A stretch of 64,000 nt of DNA, from positions 2,108,001 to 2,172,000 of the forward strand of contig JAUKPH010000023.1 in NCBI GenBank assembly GCA_030549335.1, written 5' to 3'. The stretch is from Pontederia crassipes. Its lineage: Eukaryota; Streptophyta; Magnoliopsida; Commelinales; Pontederiaceae. Position numbers and translations under genes: made by a program. Of the stretch, positions 12,406 through 23,400 are shown in pieces. Positions within the stretch are counted from its first letter, which is position 1, and every line of letters starts with the position of its first letter. Below the pieces are notes generated by a model. It did not search any database. It was not told the origin of the DNA and worked only from the letters and a program-made list of their open reading frames with translations.

Positions 12406-15400
12406 ATGTATATGTATATGCATATGTATACGTATATGTATATGTATATGTATATGCACAACTTCAAGGAGTAAAAGAAGTAGCCGGAACATAAACATCA
12501 TGACATCAGAAAATTAGTGCCTTGTTGCATAATTTAAGTTACATCCAACAACTCATGCTGATAGAGTTTAAATGATCATATTACCAGGAAAAACTTTTCA
12601 ATTCTTAGTCATGTTTATAACATAGATGGAAAAAAGAACCCATTGCACTTAGACAAATAAAAGAAGAGCGATGGAACTACAACCAGTTATTCTTTGCTAA
12701 CTTGTTGAATTTGCTGACAACCGAAAGTGTTCCAGTGTCTTTTTCTTAGAGAAGATGTCTCAATGTTTTGGTCCAATAAAATCACAAATATTCAATCACA
12801 AGCATCAAGTTTTTTTTCTTTTATCAGAAAAAGCAGAAAAGAGTTCAAGTTGACTGAACGAAAAAAAAAAGAGTGGAGGAGGAATCAACCGGCCTTTCAA
12901 ATTATAATAATAATTCCTTTTAACATGAATATATGAATAACCATTAGAGGAATGTACCTCAAGTACTCTAAGGGCCATTTGGATCTTACAGGGAATAAAA
13001 ATTTTATTCAAAAGAATATAATATTCATGTTATATTCTTATTCTTCTCTCTGTTTGATTTAAAAGGAATAAATTTTAAACATGTAATATTTGATGATTAA
13101 AATATTTTATTATAAATATTTGACATTTATTATTCTAATTATAATAAAAATAATAATAATACAACAACAACAACAAAGCCTTATCCCACTAGGTGGGGTC
13201 GGCTACATGGATCATACGACGTCATTCCGCTCTATTAGTAACCAAACCTTTCGGTATATTATTCACCAATAGATCTTGCTCTATTAAACTCCGCCTATGT
13301 TTTATAGCCGGTCCCAAGCCCGGATAAAGGAGGAGGGTTGTGTTAGGCCTCGACAGCCAGCGTAAAACCTTGTCGAATCTCATGAACATGGATCAACGAA
13401 TATATATATAGATCTTGCTCTATTAGTTCGCCAAGTGTCCGCCTTGGCCTCCCTCTCTCTCTTTTAATCGGACTCCAGATTATTTGATCTACTCTTCTTA
13501 CTGGCGATATGGTGAAAACGGTGAGAATATAACTATTCTTTCATTTTGATGGAATATAATTCTCGATGGAATATCTAATTTTGTGGGATAACATGGTGGT
13601 ATTTCAATTTTCAAGGTGGTTTCGACAAAAACGAAGTTTGACCGACTTATTCTTATTCTCCACGATGTTTGGTTACATTCTCGGAATAACTATATATTCC
13701 GCCATTTATTCGTCAACCAAATGAGCCCCTAAAACAAAAACTATATGGAGAACATAATGAAGATTGATGATATACATTGCCAATGGATGGCAAAAGATGG
13801 TAATTATAAAATAGCATAACAGACGAAGTTTGCCGGTTTGACCAGATTAATTGGTAAGCGGGTGGATATCCAGAGACAACTGGGCACTAAACAAGGCATC
13901 TACATGCTATTAGATTTTTTTGCATGCAAACAGATGTTTCTGCAAATACACGAACTAACAAAGAATGAGGGCTAGAAGAAAATGAAATTTACCCCCATAG
14001 CCTGAATTTCCTTCTGCAACGAATCCCTGAGTTGCTCAGTTTCCTAGGTATTTCCAAAGAAAGAACATTTTTATCTCACGAACTAGTAAAACAAAGAACC
14101 CTAAACAATGATAAATGGTACAGAATAGCCAAAATTGTTTTTTTTTTCGAAGTTAACAAAGATAAGAATTAAGATGATCCCACATGAAAGTCACTTAAAC
14201 ATACCAAAAAAGAACAATCCTAAGGAAGAATCATGAGAAGTTATATTTTGTAAACATGGAATCACTATCCATTTCTTCCCATTTAAGATAATGTCATCCA
14301 GGAAAATAATACAAACAGAATGCAGCCAAATGCAATTATTAGTTGCAGAAAAGGAGGCAGCAATCATAATGGATTAACTTTGCCAATTTTTTCTAAAGAA
14401 AATTCATTTCTTATACATTAATAAAAGATATTTAAAACAAAGAACTGTTATGGATATCCAAGCTATATAAGCAAACCAGACAATTAATTAAATTATGAAA
14501 TTATGTTGAACAATGAATAAGATGAAAATTTTCTCGAGATTAAACTTTCCAAGTTTTCTAAAGCTAACCAACAACAAGTTTGATATTTTGGTATCTCCAC
14601 TAAGGTATGTACAATGGAAGAAGCAATACCACTACAGAGAAGATGGCATTAATACATTTCTTTATCTTTGGAGGGAAAAGATCCAAGTGATCATAAATTG
14701 ATTACAGAGGGAAATAACTAAGATATATCAGGATCAAACAAAGGCTGAGATAAATATATTTCCATTGTACAGGAACACAATAATTACCTCAAGTTCCCAA
14801 CCATCAACAACAAAGACATCTAAGGAGTAACCATCATTTGTTGAAAATGCATGTGCTTCTTGAATGTTAAGACCGAGCTCAGCAAGCAAAGACGTCAGCT
14901 GGGGTACCAAAGGAAAGTCAAGAAATCAGCTGTACTATATAACCTCAGTCGAATAGAACTTAATTTGCTATATTACATGAAATTGCATATATAAGCGCCT
15001 AGCATTCACCATGTAAGTTCTAAATTATCTTTTAAAAGGAGGAAAAGAATGTAGTGAACTTGTGCCTAGCCCAGATCTCATCAGATGTAAAAATAAAAAA
15101 GAGAGATCTCATCAGATGACTCAAATGTCGACTGTTTTTATTATATTAACAAAATTCCTCTACAGGAGTCAGATTTGATAACTCATACAATAGATATCAT
15201 CATTTTCCTTAAGACCTGAATATTGGATGAGATAATAATAAAATGCAAAAAAAAATCAAGATCTAAACAATTAGATGGAATCACACTAATATATCATGTA
15301 GATCAACAACAACAACAACAAAGCCTTATCCCACTAGGTGGGGTCGGCTACATGGATCATACGACGCCATTCGCTGATCCATGTTCATAAGATTCGACAT

Positions 15401-18400
15401 GATTTTATGCTGGCTGCCTAACACAACCCTCCTCCTTTATCCGGGCTTGGGACCGGCTATAAAATATAGGCGGAGTTTAATATATCATGTAGATCATTGC
15501 AAATTATTAAATTTTCAGATCTATGTACTATACATCGTGCTACATACAAGTGTGCTACACATCCTCTTTCCCCCCTTTTAAATCATTCAATGCCAAGTTC
15601 TACTTCGAATAGTTATTTTAAGAAGATCGTATAGTAGTTTTAATGGATTATTATAGTTACTTTTGTGGTCTTCAAGAAATAATGATTTAATTTTTTCCCC
15701 CAATAAATTACCATTGTTTCAAACATCAAAATATGAAAATTCGTTTGCTTAAGCCTAGACAAAATACATAGTCCTTCAGCTATAGCTTTGCAACTTTGAG
15801 AAACGAACTTTCTCTCGTAAATCCTTATTGGTTAGTTGGATGCAAACTCAATACACCAAGTATGTTGTTTAGTGACCGACAGTTGAAGCAGAACATGTGA
15901 CAGAACATGAGCAATTGATGATAACAAGGATGTGATAATTGCCTAGAAATACGAAGTCAAAGATGCCTTAGAATGAACATGAAGAATAATAGAAATAAAC
16001 AATCCTAAGACTTAATAAATTAGTACACCATTACCAAGCTTAGAAGTTTGGGTTTGTCAACTGTTGAAAAGGTTATTTCATGCATTGGCCTGCAAATCAA
16101 CAGGAAAATCCAGATCAATTCAGTACTATTGAATGCAGAAAAATATTTCACAAATTTGTTATTCATACATTTCAATATACAACAACAACAAAGCCTTATC
16201 CCACTAGGTGGGGTCGACTACATGGATCATACGCAATTCGTTGATCTATGTTCATAAGATTCGACAGGGTTTTACGCTGGCTGTCGGGGCCTAACACAAC
16301 CCTCCTCCTTTATCCGGGCTTGGGACCGGCTATAAAACATAGGCGGTTATACATTTCAATATATGAAAAAAAAATTCAGTTGAAAGGGAAAGTAATGTAT
16401 GAGTCTATGAGATACTTTTGACATCTAGATCATGAGAGGATGTTCCACTTTACACCCATTACAAACACGAGCACATAGTAACAGAGACAAAATATATCAC
16501 AAGGCAGAGTAGATAAAAGATGTCGGAGAAAGAAAAATCTCACACTTTCTAGATATCCAAAAAAATGAATTCAGAAAACATATGTTAGAATAAATCATAA
16601 AGCAGTTCATTCTTTTTAACGGAAAATCACATTGATAATGTTTGAATATTCATTAATCTTTTTGTAGGTATAAAATGTGTCCGTCCTCCATCTCTATACT
16701 TTTAACATTAGTTGTATTTTCATGGCCCTAGCCCCAATGGAACAGCATATACAACTTCTCCCATTGCTTTCGACTTTCCCTTTTCAAGATAAATAAAATC
16801 ATGACTCGACATGCATAGAAAGGAAAAAGCTTATAACCTTGGCCTTTGTTGATTGCCATTTTCAGAACCATCACCATCTTCAGCATGTGGCCTACAAGCT
16901 TCAAGAGCAAGGGCCTCCAAGTTAGGTGAAGAACCAAAGGCTGGAGGCGGGTGGACACTGGAAATTGTTGATATGAGACAACAAAGAAAGAATCAGAAAT
17001 CTAACTATGTACAGACATAACTTGAAACAGTGAATGCAGATCAAAGGAAAGAAGAAATTGCACCTATGCCTACTGAAGTAACTTGACGAAGATTGAGCTT
17101 CATCTTCCCTGGGTGCTTTTGAATCAAAAGAGTCTGCTTGACTTCCGTCAAAAGATGGAGTTACCTAAGGAACAATTGACCAAAATCGATGAATAATAGC
17201 CTTAGAGAGAAGGAAAGTAGTCGGACGGGAACGATAACTACAGACTTTAGTAAAGCCAATCTTTTGATATATTTCTTCAATAACTGCCAACGGTAGTAAA
17301 GATATTCCTATAATTTGAAGCAATGGGAGTACTTGAGCTTCCAAAAAATGAAAGGAACTCATTCCAGTTCAACAGAATATTTCCTTGGTGCTAATTTGAT
17401 GTAAACAGAGAATTTAAAGCTGATATTTGCATTGTATCTGATACATGCATGCCTCACGTTATACACTGGCAAGATCCACTTCAAAATAATGCTTCTTAAG
17501 CAATGCGGTATATTAATATTCCGGGAAGAGTTTTTAATCCCTGGATGACTGACGATTACATATTACTTAATGGCATAACAGACACCAAGATCCGAAGAAG
17601 AAACATAAAGCCAAGATCAGGCATTCTACACCCGAGATGAAACAACTAGATATGTATCAACATGACAACATACTGCTGCCTGGAATGAGACGTTGGAAAA
17701 GCCAAGATGCCCTTTACCTGAACTAAACGAACAGCGAAGACTGGCCTGTTGGCAGGATCTTGAGCCAGCTCCAATAGCTTTTTATGTGTCAAGACGTCTT
17801 CAGCCCTCTCCACATTCACATCCATCGCGTACCTGAGTAATAAACTTGCATTAGGGCAGCCTTATCTTAGCATTCCCAGCGAAGTACACAAGAAAGCGAT
17901 CGTTAGAACACCAAGGCAATACAAAACAAAGTGACGAACGTCAAAACATTACAAACTTCGCCGGAGGTACCCAAATCCCGTGGAAGGGCGTCATTCTTCT
18001 GGCGAAAACACCAGGAACGAATATTCGAACAAAGAGGAGTGAGCAAGATTTAGTCCTGAGCAAGGAACGCATCCAAAATCCAATTTTTGATTCCAACAAA
18101 TATCCGACGGCAGAAGAGCAAACCCCAGCGGGACGTGGACAACGGATAAAAGTCCGCAACTTTTCCAATCCAAATTCCACAAAACTCATCCAAGGACAGC
18201 AAAGAGAAACGATCCGGAACGAAAGCAACAAGAAAAAACAGCCTCACCGTGCCGGAAGCCTATTGAAATGGTTCCACAGACCGTCCTCGAACGACGGCAG
18301 GAGGGCCTCCGGCCTCCCGGCCTCCTTCACCCGCCGCAGCACCTCGTTGTAGACGTCCAGCTTGTGCCGCTGCTGCTGCTGCTGCCGTGCCATCGCCTGC

Positions 18401-18459
18401 GACGAATCCGTCGGCGCAGGCCGGCTGCCGCAACTCTCCGTGGCGTCCTCTATCACCAT
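7971..18459 (-). CDS. STY46: ACT-domain Raf-like serine/threonine(-tyrosine) protein kinase, STY8/STY17/STY46 group
   Basis: Sixteen exons were joined by eye: 18459-18248, 17832-17718, 17164-17064, 16957-16838, 16089-16035, 14898-14788, 14043-13993, 11647-11472, 11369-11262, 9690-9617, 9477-9302, 9030-8935, 8773-8693, 8598-8545, 8253-8119, 8045-7971. All phases agree and give 1740 nt, 579 residues plus TGA, close to the family's usual length (about 570-580). An ACT domain spans about residues 183-238 (start [15 protein letters not shown]). The kinase follows from about 299: glycine loop ASGSYG (307-312), Lys327 in [13 protein letters not shown] with Asp421, DFG at 439-441, APE at 463-465. Arabidopsis members phosphorylate chloroplast transit peptides in the cytosol; that role here is inferred from the family. 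The start at 18459 ([12 protein letters not shown]) was chosen because relatives begin MV.ED; an in-frame ATG at 18549 lies upstream. The intron after exon 11 uses a GC donor. Introns carry many transposons but the exons are undamaged, so the gene looks functional. Confidence 0.93.
9036..9255. repeat. 110 bp tandem duplication inside a kinase-gene intron
   Basis: Units 9036-9145 and 9146-9255 both begin gaaatacaacag and end aataggttagattt, with only a few substitutions between them. They fill most of the intron between exons 11 and 12; the first unit ends five bases from the 3' splice site on the gene strand. Confidence 0.92.
10612..10709 (-). pseudogene. 25S rRNA gene fragment (antisense on plus strand)
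   Basis: On the minus strand this reads GGATAACTGGCTTGTGGCAG, then CCAAGCGTTCATAGCGACGT, and on to GGCTCTTCCTATCATTGTGA and AGCAGAATTC. This is the highly conserved 25S rRNA core around the peptidyl-transferase centre. The match stops at ggataac, where the true rRNA would continue upstream with CCACAGG, and SINE sequence takes over. It is about 98 bases and non-functional. Confidence 0.92.
10615..10753 (+). mobile_element. Chimeric retro-insertion: antisense 25S rRNA piece fused to Au SINE 3' half
   Basis: The 139 bp insert is flanked by the direct repeat ttggtttggatgacgaa (10598-10614 and 10754-10770), the outer three bases of which could also be tail. Its left 95 bases match the complement of the conserved 25S/28S rRNA peptidyl-transferase region. 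Its right 44 bases are the standard 3' end of the Au SINE seen elsewhere in this window (tagccgaccccacctagtgg, then (TTG)n). The tail is at the plus-strand 3' end, as expected for target-primed reverse transcription. It sits in the intron between kinase exons 9 and 10. Confidence 0.88.
11862..11912 (-). mobile_element. LINE 3'-end remnant
   Basis: On the minus strand this reads GAATGACAACCACAAATCTGG, then TGGTCATCC and a T-rich stretch. It matches the hairpin-plus-tail end of the LINEs at 52403-52461 and 60942-60996. Only the tail is recognisable, inside the intron between kinase exons 7 and 8. Confidence 0.6.
12349..12457. repeat. (TA)n followed by (TATG)n-type microsatellite
   Basis: About twenty TA repeats are followed by TG and TATATG repeats. 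Repetitive frames such as YIYIYI on both strands are artefacts of this tract. It lies in the intron between kinase exons 7 and 8. Confidence 0.95.
13161..13235 (-). mobile_element. Au SINE, 3' half only
   Basis: The (ACA)n tail is followed by aagccttatcccactaggtg, the reverse complement of the SINE 3' end, and stops after gctctatt. The 5' half is missing. It is nested in the Tourist MITE. Confidence 0.8.
13287..13409 (+). mobile_element. Au SINE, 5' half only, flanked by a 16 bp target duplication
   Basis: The insert begins actccgcctatgttttatag and runs through the 5' half to gatcaacgaa, then ends in tatatatat instead of the usual 3' half with (TTG)n. The direct repeat agatcttgctctatta (13271-13286 and 13410-13425) flanks it exactly, so this half-element inserted by itself. 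Confidence 0.85.
15306..15477 (-). mobile_element. Au SINE, near full length
   Basis: The insert runs from the (CAA)n tail through ccactaggtggggtcggcta to ctataaaatataggcggag. The 19 bp target duplication taatatatcatgtagatca occurs at 15287-15305 and 15478-15496. It lies in the intron between kinase exons 5 and 6. Confidence 0.95.
16180..16348 (-). mobile_element. Au SINE, near full length
   Basis: The same body as the copy at 15306 is flanked by the 15 bp duplication atacatttcaatata (16165-16179 and 16349-16363). It lies in the intron between kinase exons 4 and 5. Confidence 0.95.
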
Positions 18460-18796
18460 TCGCGGATTCCCCGCAGATCCCAGGCACTCCCGTCCGGAAG
18501 CGCCCCAACGAGAAATCAAACCGGAAAAGGAATTTCGATCTTTCTGCACGCAAAGGCGGTTCCTTTGCAGTTAAAAATTGATACTTTTAGACGACGCAGA
18601 CGCAGTGGCGTAGACCGGGATTTGGGAAGGCAGCTCCCATGGTTCACGTGGGACGGGGCGAGTCGAGAGAGGAGAAAGGAAGACGATCACTCTTTAATAG
18701 GAAAGTAACGCAAGAGAGGGGGGAGAGAGAGAGAGAGACCCACTCTTTTCTCATCCCATGCCATATATTTTATCCTTTCTTCTCATGCGCTGAGTG
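18460..18796 (-). promoter_or_regulatory. 5' leader/promoter region of the kinase gene (by position)
   Basis: This is sequence upstream of the chosen kinase start codon. It is GC-rich next to the start and turns AT-rich further out. No clear TATA box or transcription start could be fixed; it is annotated by position only. Confidence 0.35.

Positions 18797-18842
<46 letters not shown>
18797..18842. repeat. (CT)n microsatellite upstream of the kinase gene
   Basis: About 22 CT units lie some 340 bp upstream of the kinase start codon. On the gene strand it reads (GA)n, a tract common in plant promoters and leaders; no function can be shown. Confidence 0.95.
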
Positions 18843-18847
<5 letters not shown>

Positions 18848-19147
18848 TATTTCAAAAACATATGTAAACGTAATGACGTCAGCTCTAGAGTTATACTCCA
18901 TTTTTGGTGTATTATCACATTTTATAATTTAACCCATGAATTATTTATTTCATTGAAAAAATAAAAAAGAATTAATACCTTATTATCCAATTGATATGAT
19001 GATTTCACATACCATGCAAAAGAAATAGTAGTGATCAACAAAATGCTATTTATTTAACAAGAGTGATATAATAGAGGGCGTAGGATTAAAGAAATAGTAT
19101 CCACAACCAATGCAAAGTAAAGCGTTCGGTGCCTGCCCATATCTTAT

Positions 19148-19500
19148 CGGGTTAATTCTGCTGAATTATAATATTTTTTTTACGTTTATTTCTAATATAT
19201 GAATTATTGAAGCATCGCGATTTTCATTTTAATCTATCCAACACATTATATTAATTTTCTCGTTATTTTTAATTTTTTATTTATTTATTGAATGAGTAAA
19301 TTATCTTTGTACGATTTGAAATAAATGTTTATTTTTTCTTCAAGACAATTTAATTATTTAATAAATTGAAAAAAAAATAATGAGAAAATTAATAGAATAT
19401 AATTGATGGATTAAAGTGAAAATCGCTATGGTAAATTTATATATTAGAAATAGATACGAAAAATCATTATACTTCCGGAGAGATTTAAAAAATTAACCTT
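19148..19500. mobile_element. Foldback MITE, about 350 bp, AT-rich
   Basis: The halves are inverted copies: gcgattttcattttaatcta on the left matches the reverse complement of tggattaaagtgaaaatcgc on the right, and tttctaatatatgaatt matches aatttatatattagaaa. Ends are GGTTAATT/AATTAACC. The direct repeat atcttat lies on both sides (19141-19147 and 19501-19507), a little offset from the ends, so the superfamily is uncertain. Confidence 0.75.
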
Positions 19501-19944
19501 ATCTTATTTTTAACTTATTATTTATTTTTCAATTAAACAATTATTTCTATAATGTGTAAGATCCTCGCATCAGTCACGAATCCTTTTTTCAGACTCGATT
19601 TTTTATAATAAGTGAGAAAAAAGATAGAAAAAGAAAACAAGTAATAAAATAAAAAAATCGAAGGATTGAATCATAAATTAAAATATAGTTTCTTTGATTA
19701 TGTTTCCAAGAGGACCAACATGACATTTATCGACGAATCCCTTTTAACTATTTTTTAAATTTTGGAGAAAATTTTACTATTCAGAATAATGTATTTTTCC
19801 TTGTTTTTTTTGGAAAAAAAAATTGGGTCTTGTAATTCTTTAGATCTTAAAATTCGAACCCACTAATAATCAAATCAAACTTTTTTCATTAAAGTACGTA
19901 CTGCGGAATGAAGAAATTAGCATCCAGAAAAGATGTATAATAAA

Positions 19945-20212
19945 TGTTAGAAATTTTGCACTAGAAAAATTATAAATGGGAATAAAAAGAAATTTAAGAC
20001 ATTACAAAATTTTATTAGATAAAAATAGAAGAAGAATACAATTCAAATTAATTTTTTTCATAACATTCAAGGAGTTTATATAGTACGGACGATAGAAATT
20101 TCATATCAATTGAGAATCTAAATTAATTTTTAAAAAATAAGACACTCAATTTCGAAACTTATACAGAATACCCTATAAAATTTTCGATCAAAACTCCACC
20201 CTCATACCTTCT
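19945..20212 (-). repeat. Degenerate solo LTR related to copia family A
   Basis: The order of landmarks matches the LTRs at 2707-3067 and 29429-29758: tgttag start, ttttattagat, gagtttatatag, aagacact, atacagaata. Identity is low and the far end is not sharp. Confidence 0.5.
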
Positions 20213-22199
20213 GATGGGACATCCCTCTGGATACTCCCTTGGGCCCTACAGGCTCGCTGGCCGACAGTGAGTCTTCTGTAGTGCAAATGCGTCTTTTTAC
20301 TTGGAAGTATTTTGTAGTCCAAAAGATTCTAATTGTGATAGGATTTCAATGTATTATTAATAAAATAATAAAAAAACGAACTCGTTGAAATAAATAAACA
20401 ATTAACGGGCATGATAAATTAACTAAGATGTTAGACTTTTGGACTAGTACAGTACAAGAGTTAACAAACGTTAAATATATATGATTAGATTCAAAATGAG
20501 GCCACATGGAAACATGATTATTAATTAACTAACAACTAATAAGATTTATAATTAATTAAGGGAGAAATCCTAACGGCGTCGTCAGCATCTTGGCTCAAAA
20601 GAGAATATGCCAAAGAATGGAACTTGCTTTGTTAGAGGAGAGAGGAGGAGGGAGAGAGAAACAAATAAATAAATAAATACAGCATATCCGAATCTATGAG
20701 GATAAGAAGGCCAACGCAAAGGTAGATACGTTGTTGTTGTTGTTTTTTTTTCCCTCTAATTAAGAAGTGATGATGGCAGTGTAATCTGATTGGTTAGGAT
20801 AAAGGTCAGGGATTGCATCAAGGGAATGATGGGCATGTTTAGTAGTTAACTATTCGCCCTAATGGCCGTCTAGTACGGAATGTTTGACGAATATGCTATT
20901 TGTTTATATTTGAGTATCATTGCTATGCTAACTAATCAATTAGACATTAGACAATATAATTGGTCGTGGATTAGTTTGGATGTAGAAGTTGTTCAAGTCT
21001 TTTTTAGAATTCATTTGAGGTAATGCTCTAAATTTCGACTCACATTATGTGGTGGGGCATTTTTTTTTCATAGGCGACTTGACCCATTTTCGTCTACCAA
21101 AGATTAAAAAAGAAGATAATGCATCAATGAAAGACTTAAAATAATAAGCTATACCACTTAATTGACATGATGAAGTAATACATAAATGTGAACGCTCCAT
21201 AATATATCATTGTCTAAATGCAATGCAAAGGGTTCAAAATAACAAAAAATGTTGTGCTTCGTATGGAAGAGTCACGTATCAGAATGCAAGCAATTACCCT
21301 TACTTCACAAGAAAATATCGAATTAAGTTTTAAAATTTATAAATTCTTAGCACATACGACGAGGTTGCAAGCGCAAAGCAATCGTGTAGTACTTAAGGAT
21401 ATATTCATATGGACAAAGCTGAATGTTCACACTTGATAAAAACTATTTTTTTTTTAAAAAAACTAAGTTAAAAAATGTTCAAACCGAGAAAACAAAATAA
21501 CACTAAATTAGAAAATGCTGCAAACGAAGTTACACTAATTTTTAAGTGTTTTTTATATAAGCATGGACTGAAATCAATGTGAATAAGAACTAGGGCGTAA
21601 GGGACAATTTTAAGGGTTCTGTTTCATAATTCAATGTAAAACCAATGAAATAGTCAAACACCTAGATGGGGTATGCACATGTATACCCTCACCTCTAGAC
21701 TTAAGAGGAATCATGAGAATTGGGACTCAGTTATCAGCAAATCCCTTTCTGGTGGATCCTCTTAAATTTGGTTCAAGAGGAAAGACAAAGAAAACTCCGA
21801 ATAGACTTCTCAACTCTTCTCGGCACTTGTCATCAGTAACATTTTTGACACAACTCGATCATCGTCTCAACTCTCAGCACGCATACGACAATCAAGGAAT
21901 ATATTACCCTCTCGGGTAGGAGTCACTGACACTAAAAAAATTAAAAATAATTTAGACGGAGGAAGAATGTCGACAAGCTTAAACCACAAAACGACGAACT
22001 AGGAAATGCCTCAAGCTTTCCTCTCGGACTTGCTCGATACTGACTGTTGACGACTCCTTAATGCAATCCAATGGCCACCCATCTCTCGACGTGGGTGCAA
22101 TCATTTAGGAAATTTCCCTACCCTCTCAAGCGGGAGTCGTCAATGTCGAAAACTCAGACCAACAATCAATGCTGACAATCAACTTTATTAAAAGGGAAC
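20213..22199. other. AT-rich intergenic spacer, no gene recognised
   Basis: Short frames (such as 21218-21436 and 21713-21919) lack recognisable domains and splice context. A degenerate motif around taccctctcgggtaggagtc at about 21875-21925 recurs at 22060-22160 and again near 24.2 and 24.4 kb. Confidence 0.5.
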
Positions 22200-23400
22200 T
22201 TCAATAAAAACAAAAGACCTTTGTGTAGGATCTTAAAGGACACCAAGAGGGGGTGCATTGGTGTTCTAAATCAAAATATTCGATTTCACAAAAACCATCA
22301 TGGAAGCACAAATCGATTCGTTAATTCTTTTAATCAAAGCAATTTAGATCATAACATAATATGAGAGGGAGATGGAGAGAGAGAAAATCAAGCACAAACA
22401 CACGATGGTTGTTGACGAGGTTCGACTACACCTTGGCCTATGTCCTTGCTTCGACTTCTTGACCTCGAGACCGCCGGAGATTCTACTAGAACTATTCCTT
22501 AATTTCAAATGGGACAAAGAAGAACGTCATTTACATCAACCACATTTTTTTTGCTTCGAGAAGCAAGATAATCTCTCCTCCTAGAAAGTTAATCTTTTCT
22601 CTCGCTCAAGAGGTAAAATTTGAAACATCTTTTACACAGGAGCTCTTACAATCTTTTTTTAAAAATGATTTCTCTCTTTATAATAGAACACTCACAAGAA
22701 GAGAAGAAAAAAAGAAAAAAAGCTCTAAATAATAACTTCAAGAAAAAAGATCTTCTTTTGATTTCTTGAAGTTTTGCTTCTTGGATGAATGATTTTACCT
22801 CTCCACGTCCCCTTCGTAAAAGAAAGAGGAGAGAGAGTCAAAGCCAAGCAAGATAAAGAGTGGAGTCCCTTTAGCACTCCTTTTATAGACTCTAGTATAT
22901 GAAAAATTTGCCCAGAATTGATTCCATTTTTTTCTCATTCAAAACTCGTCATTACTGTTCATTTGTCCAGTGGACCGGTTGATCGTATTTATGGACCGGT
23001 CGTCCGATTTATATGATCGTTGCACTGATTTGTCCAACTACCACAGCTGGTCGGTCGACCGTTATGTCGACTAACATCGTCCCCCATCCACCGAAAAAGC
23101 TCATGTATTTGTCAATCGACCGGCATCTTCAATCAGTCAACTGGTATATCTTCGATCGGCCTTCTTTACTTCGATCGGTAAGATGATTGACCTGCACTAT
23201 TTTGAGCATAACTTTTTGCACAGTTATCCAAATCAGATAATCTTGTATTTTATGGATAGATAACAGAATTCTCTACAACTTTGATATTTCTGCTCTATGT
23301 TTTTGTTCAACAATGTTGTACCATGTTCCTGTTCAACAAAATTTATTATTTTTACTTTTATCATTTTTTCTGCCTTCTATGAATTCTTTTGCAGAGAAAG
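22200..23400. repeat. Possible LTR-retrotransposon remnant
   Basis: The stretch cacacgatggttgttgacga, then ggttcgactacaccttggcc, resembles the GTGGTTCGGC...CCTACGTCC region common in LTRs of large plant retroelements. Around 22970-23160 are repeated gaccggt/gtcgaccg motifs. No second LTR copy or coding region was found here, so this is a tentative reading. Confidence 0.3.

Larger units (their letters stand above)
12972..13729. mobile_element. Tourist-like (PIF/Harbinger) MITE with nested SINE pieces
   Basis: Termini are GGGCCATTTGG on the left and CCAAATGAGCCCC on the right (GGGGCTCATTTGG in reverse complement), flanked by TAA on both sides (12969-12971 and 13730-13732). The TAA target and GGG...TTTGG ends are typical of Tourist elements. 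Its length (758 bp) is swollen by two SINE fragments at 13161-13235 and 13287-13409. Long AT-rich arms (ggaatataattc..., ggaataaattt...) are partly complementary. Confidence 0.8.

Noticed and set aside
12282..12517. Tyr/Ile-rich frames
   Set aside because: Pure translation of the TA/TATG microsatellite.
18460..18549. Upstream in-frame ATG of the kinase gene at 18549
   Set aside because: Relatives start at MV.ED, matching 18459; the extra 30 residues have no family counterpart.
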